This document shows, piece after piece, positions 59,802 to 64,000 of a stretch of 64,000 bases of DNA. This DNA comes from Colocasia esculenta (taxonomy: Eukaryota > Streptophyta > Magnoliopsida > Alismatales > Araceae), in the NCBI GenBank assembly GCA_014218235.1, contig CM024755.1:78352631-78416630 (forward strand). Reading direction: 5' to 3'. Position 1 is the first letter of the stretch. The number at the start of each line of letters is the position of its first letter. A program made the position numbers and the translations under genes. Below the pieces are notes generated by a model. That model ran no database searches. It was not told the DNA's origin and was given only the letters and a program-made list of their open reading frames with translations.

Positions 59802-60269
59802 TAAAAAAATTTGGTCCCCAAATTCATATAGCTAGTCAGGTGAACTTAGCACTTGAGTTCTCGATTTGGTTCAAGATCCGATTTTTAATAAACTCTTGCT
59901 TGTATCCACCTTGTTGTCGTAGTTGTCCACTATTTCCGCTTAAGGTTATAGATACCTTCCATGTAATTAACTCCAACCCTTTCCTTTTCCACCCTTGTGG
60001 TCATTCGAATTCCATCATCCTTCATATGAGGAGCTATGGTAAGGCTAGCAGCTTTAATTTCGATTGTTCTCTAATCATCTCCCCCACTTAGGAATAGACT
60101 AGATATTATTAGACTAATCTAAAGGATTAGAAAAATTAACATCTTTCATCATATCTTCTTCCGGGAGTTCCGCTCGGGTCAACACATTCACGCGCCATGA
60201 CATTTTACCACTCCTTGGTTCCTTCTAGCTAGGTCTTTTAGCATAGGGCAGTTGAGCATATGATGATCA

Positions 60270-61224
60270 TTGCTTCCACATCACAGGCAAGTTTTGGCCT
60301 TCTTCCAGCACTTGTCTGCTTGATGACCAGGCTTATTACAAAATTTGCAGTGCTCCATAATCGATGTTTCTTCTACTTTGATCTTCTTACCATTACTAGT
60401 AATGTTCTCATCGATCGGTCATTTGGTACCATTATTATTGTTGGAGTAAGAATTTCCAACAGGGTGGGGTGCTTCCTTCTTTAGATAGACTGGCCTTTCT
60501 ACTTCTTTCCCTTTGAATCCTTCCAGCTTCGCCAGGGTATCCTTCACTAGTTGAGTCCATTGGACCATCCCCGTGTAAGTACGAATATTGAGTGGCCCCA
60601 ACTTTTCTGTAAAGACGGCCCGAAGCTTATCCATAAACCTATTTGTCTTTAACTTTTATATACCCACCAGGTGTGGGGCATATTGAGCTAAACGTGAGAA
60701 TTAGGCCTCGTATTCAGCCACAGTCATACCCTTCTGCTTTTAGTGTGGCAAGTTCAGCCACATTTTTTTCCTGCACTTGCTGGGAGAAATACTTCTCTTC
60801 AAATAGTTCCAGAAAGTCCTCCCATTCCAGTTCATTGACATTGGGTAGATGGGCCGATGTGGCCTTCCACCAAGCTCTGGCATCTTTGTTTAACTGAAAG
60901 GTAGCCAGTAACACCTTCTCCCTCTCAGTACACTGCATTACCTAGAAAATTCTTTCCATTTCCTCCTGCTAGTTTTCAGCCTTTTTCTGGGTCAGGAGAT
61001 CTAGAGAATTGAGGTGGATTCAGACTTTTGAAACTTCAGTGCAAATTGCCGGCTCCATTTCTGGCTCCAGCCTGGTTCCTAGCTTGCACTATGTTTTGCA
61101 ATGCCTGGGTTAGTCCTGCCACAGTTTCTTGCATAGCTTGCCACTGGTTGAGCACCATTGCTAAGGAATTAATGAAGTTCCTGAGAAAATGATAGCAACC
61201 AATTAATGTTCTTAATAATATCAT
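60270..61224 (-). pseudogene. Gypsy gag of gag-only element 2
   Basis: Reading right to left: an N-terminal coiled-coil part (Q-A-M-Q-E-T-V-A-G-L-T-Q-A-L), then the retrotransposon gag core (V-M-Q-C-T-E-R-E-K-V-L-L-A-T, A-R-A-W-W-K-A, E-D-F-L-E-L-F-E-E-K-Y-F) and M-D-K-L-R-A-V-F...K-L-G-P-L-N-I-R-T-Y, the end of the capsid region. Two knuckles follow near 60350-60260 (C-N-K-P-G-H-Q-A-D-K-C-W, then C-L-*-C-G-S-N-D-H-H-M-L-N-C with one stop). Several stops and shifts separate these blocks, so it is no longer translatable as one protein. The style is chromovirus (Tekay-like) gag. Confidence 0.85.
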
Positions 61225-61372
61225 AGAGATTGATGGGTATGGGTGCTTAGTTCATAAACTAGTTTATTCCCAGTCTCTACCCAATCTCACCAGGTATTAT
61301 ATGTAATTTCCATGACCTAGGTTTCATAGGTATTCCTTAATCCTGAGACATATATCCTATTTTATTTTCCTA

Positions 61373-61385
61373 GGCTCTGATACCA
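61373..61385 (-). other. Primer binding site, tRNA-iMet type
   Basis: TGGTATCAGAGCC on the minus strand, six bases inside the 5' LTR end (61392). Confidence 0.9.
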
Positions 61386-61391
61386 CTAAAT

Positions 61392-61996
61392 TGTCACGTC
61401 CCAAAGCATGGCAGTGGAAGAATTTAGTTGATCGTTGAGACGTGAATAGTCGGCAAATAAGCCTCTAGCGAGAAATCACATATAACACAACTATTTGTAC
61501 TCATAATAAAATGCAAACTCTTTATTACATTTTAATAATGAGGACTAGTACATACTCAATTCCAAGATGAACTATAGGACTAAGACTCGATAAAAAAGAA
61601 AGATTACATAGCATCTCACACCTACTACATTATTCTATTCATCTCATACTCAACTATAGTACTATGACGCTAAGATAACAAGACTTCGATGTGAGCGCTC
61701 CTCACTCTTGTTCATCCCCATTGTAGTCTTGGTTCTCTACCTCTTCCATATCCTATTCTCCTGAAAGGTTGGAAAGTAGGTAATGAGTGCACTCGCCCAG
61801 TAGGATTTATAGCTTTCAACAATGATATAAGTATTTAACAATTTAAAAGCTAGAAGGTATGAACATGATATGTACAATGCAATTAAAATGACGGTAGTAA
61901 CACGTGTACAGTGTATCATGCAAGATAGTATGATCAAGAAATGTAAAGATTAGTCTAGCAAGAAGATTGTGAACAATGATCTAGCAAGATGGTAAC
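61392..61996 (-). repeat. 5' LTR of gag-only element 2, truncated by LTR Z
   Basis: Follows the sequence from 41783 onward for about 605 bp, to GATGGTAAC. At the corresponding point near 42395 the other copy continues with TGAGCAAG, so the break at 61996/61997 is an insertion boundary. Confidence 0.88.
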
Positions 61997-64000
61997 TGTA
62001 GACGCGAGATTTGGCCCATCTCCCACAAGGCTCTTTTGACCCATTAAGTCTCGTTTGACCGTTTGTTGACTTGCCTCGGATGCCATGTAGACGGCAGCAT
62101 CGATGGCCACCGACTACTTGTTGACGGCAAGCCTCATTGACGTTGACCAATCCAGACGTCCACATCCCTGGACGTCTGCATGGTGTTGGCGGCAATAGCG
62201 CTTGACGTTAACATGGTTTACCTGGTCTGCGCAACTACCCTGAGAATATAGCCCACTTGCACCATTCTCTCACCCATGCACCGCATGGGGCCGTTCCCAA
62301 CGGGCATATGGGCCACCTTGGCACCCCCTTGACCTAGTAAAAATCCTATTTGGCCTCTCCCCATTGGTTGGAGCTTTTGTACTTGGATTGCCAAGTGTAC
62401 AAGTGTGTTTCTTCACACTTGAGCATCCAAGGCTGCTGAGGTCTGACCCCACTGTCTATATAACATTGCCTTAAGCCCTCTGAGCCAGGGGGGAGAGGCT
62501 GGACGTCCACATGCTGAAGCTTTGAGAGAGGAGAGAGAAATCACACTCAACCTTCCACAATTCCAACTCTTCTTCCTTACACACATTGGGACGTCTAGGA
62601 GGCTTCTTCCCGAGCTGGAAGAGCCCTGCAAGGAGCTGCCACGCCATCAAACGAGGATCTACACCTCCCTCCCTCTCTCTTTCTTTCTTTACTCTTAGTC
62701 ATTTGCATGTCATATTCCCTTTCCCACTCACTCTAGGCACGTAGGGCACCTTCCTATACACCTAGAAAGGGATTTCCCAACCAAAAACGGAGGAAGAAGG
62801 GTGGTCATAGCATTTGGCCACCCCTCTTCTCAAGTCCGCAACGGGTACGTGACTCATCTTTTGGGGCTGTCTCTTCACGTTTTGAGCATTTACTACTCTT
62901 TCATTAGTCTTATAGAGTGTTTTTTTTTTGTGTGGCAGGAACAACACGCAGAAGACCGCGGAGCTCTTCTCCTTTGGCCGGCTGAAGGAGGAGAAGTTGA
63001 AGCCCTCGTCTCCATCCCCTGCGCGAGGCGACCATACCGGCGCGATTCTAACACTCCTTGGGCACAGGTAAGGCCCTGGCGATCACGTACTCCCCTTCAT
63101 TCAGCTTGTTTTCTTTGTTCTCCCTCTAGTCAACTCAGTCAACCAGAGGGTCAACGAGGTCAACCGGCAACCCCATCATCGCCAGCGAGAGTTCGGCGGC
63201 GTCCGCGAGCACCCGGGAGCTCCAGAGTTCGGCCGGGCACGGCGCGAAACGAACTGTCCACAGTTCTTTTCTGGCGATCGCGATGGGACAGCTTCTGCCA
63301 CTGTGGTCTCACTGCGACCAGGTAGACGGCAAGCGATCTTACCGTTTACCCAGGTAAATGTCCATATTTCCTGCCGTTGAGTTCCCGTTAGCGTCCATCC
63401 CTATTGTCGTCTACAGTGTTCTAGCGTCAGTCGATCCTTCCGTCTACTATTTCTGATGAACTGTGCGTCAACCTTATTGCCGTTTACTTTCACAGAAGCA
63501 TGCTTTTTCACTGTTTTTTGATTGTTTTGCTTTGATTTTCTTTTCTGTTTGCTTACTGTCTATCACCAACAGTCCTCAGTCACTGGGGGGTCATCTTTCT
63601 CACCTCTTCTAGCCTCCCCTCACATTCTAGGATCACCCTTCTTCAGATTACAACCTTTTACTCGGGGATTCCCTCTCGGGTAAATCGGGTTGATTCCGAA
63701 GAAAACTCTGTAAGTCCCTACATTCCGTGGATTCCCTCACGGTACGGGGCAGGAGGACCTTTTACTCTCCCTCTTAGCTTGCCTATTTATCCGAGCTTGA
63801 GTCAGATTTGAGTGAACGACCTTTTAAATCAAGTCAAGTTAAACACACAACTTTGATCTTTAAAAAGTTTGGGGACATTGTTTGATAACGTTGTTTGGTA
63901 GAAATCTACATTTCTCACTTAAAATAGTGTAATCACTTCAACTTAAACCTTTCTAAAATCCGTAGGCTGTGTGCTAATGGACACTTGGTTGGACTCATCG
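61997..64000. mobile_element. LTR Z, start of another LTR element running out of the window
   Basis: Starts TGTAGACGCGAG at the break in the previous LTR. It contains several TTGACGGCAA/TTGCCGTTTAC/GACGTTGACC words, like LTR X, and a TATA-like CTATATAAC at about 62456. CGTCTACA at 63408-63415 could pair with the start as an LTR end, but GTGTT follows while GTAAC precedes 61997, and the sequence does not return to the interrupted LTR. The end is therefore undecided. The open frame at 62801-63325 has no domain support. Confidence 0.65.

Larger units (their letters stand above)
41783..61996 (-). mobile_element. Gag-only gypsy element 2 (TR-GAG-like), minus strand
   Basis: In minus orientation: a 5' LTR (61392 rightward, cut at 61996), primer site (61373-61385), gag (60270-61224), a polypurine tract (59790-59801) and a 3' LTR (59789 down to 41783, interrupted by the SIRE-like element). 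Own 3' LTR length is about 3.55 kb. Between gag zinc knuckles and polypurine tract there are only about 400 bp. No protease, reverse transcriptase or integrase is present. The plan is the same as in element 1, but the LTR sequence is different. The two LTR starts (41783 and 61392) are closely similar over the shared 600 bp. Confidence 0.85.

Noticed and set aside
62801..63325. A 174-residue ORF in LTR Z
   Set aside because: No recognisable domain; it lies inside LTR sequence with a T-rich run and arginine/proline-rich low complexity.
61997..63415. A solo LTR with TGTAGACG/CGTCTACA ends
   Set aside because: The flanks GTAAC and GTGTT do not match, and the interrupted LTR does not resume after 63415.

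Overview
The window is plant nuclear DNA from a flowering plant with a large, repeat-rich genome. The evidence is nested LTR retrotransposons (copia and gypsy), an L1-type LINE, a CACTA DNA transposon, tRNA-iMet-type primer sites and spliced plant gene fragments. I cannot name the species. I found no intact cellular gene, no tRNA or rRNA gene and no CRISPR array. Almost every base can be assigned to a mobile element. All boundaries and similarities below were read by eye, not computed.

Layout. 1-8004: a decayed Tat-type gypsy element (gag-pro linker, protease, RNase H, integrase, then a spliced coiled-coil pseudogene on the opposite strand). A solo LTR at 705-2915 (target duplication CTTAA) interrupts it. 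8005-37404: a decayed copia element (copia-A) broken by two solo LTRs, 8988-30913 (GATGC) and 31837-35124 (AAAAC). At both sites the copia reading frame closes exactly when the insert and one target copy are removed. The first solo LTR carries a GAGGTGTCC minisatellite. Two further elements landed in it: a CACTA transposon at 10314-22082 (target AGG) and a gag-only gypsy element at 22215-30369 (target GTGTC). 37405-41782: two partial copies of the second LTR family in opposite orientation around a truncated minus-strand copia element with a 100-N assembly gap. 41783-61996: a second gag-only gypsy element on the minus strand. A SIRE-like copia element (43799-58246, target GTAGC) sits in its LTR, and a 5'-truncated LINE (55419-57082, 15-bp target duplication) sits in the SIRE 3' LTR. 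61997-64000: the start of another LTR.

The most interesting object is the CACTA element. It has CACTACAAGAAA ends, dense subterminal repeats and a 3-bp target duplication, and I see no transposase. It carries pieces of at least three recognisable cellular genes with introns, all on the minus strand: a malectin-like LRR receptor kinase (signal peptide through LRRs, no kinase), MOB1 (mid to C-terminal exons) and a two-exon piece that looks like REV3, the DNA polymerase zeta catalytic subunit. There is also a fourth, GC-rich coding-like fragment I could not name. This is the architecture of a multi-gene Pack-CACTA element.

A second pattern runs through the window. Unrelated elements each carry many degenerate copies of a short CpG-centred word: GTCGCATTCTGAA-like in three gypsy-type LTR families, TTGACGGCAA in two others, TGTCGACAC in another, ATCGATTTC in the SIRE LTR and GAATCGATTC in the CACTA element. 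I have no explanation for it.
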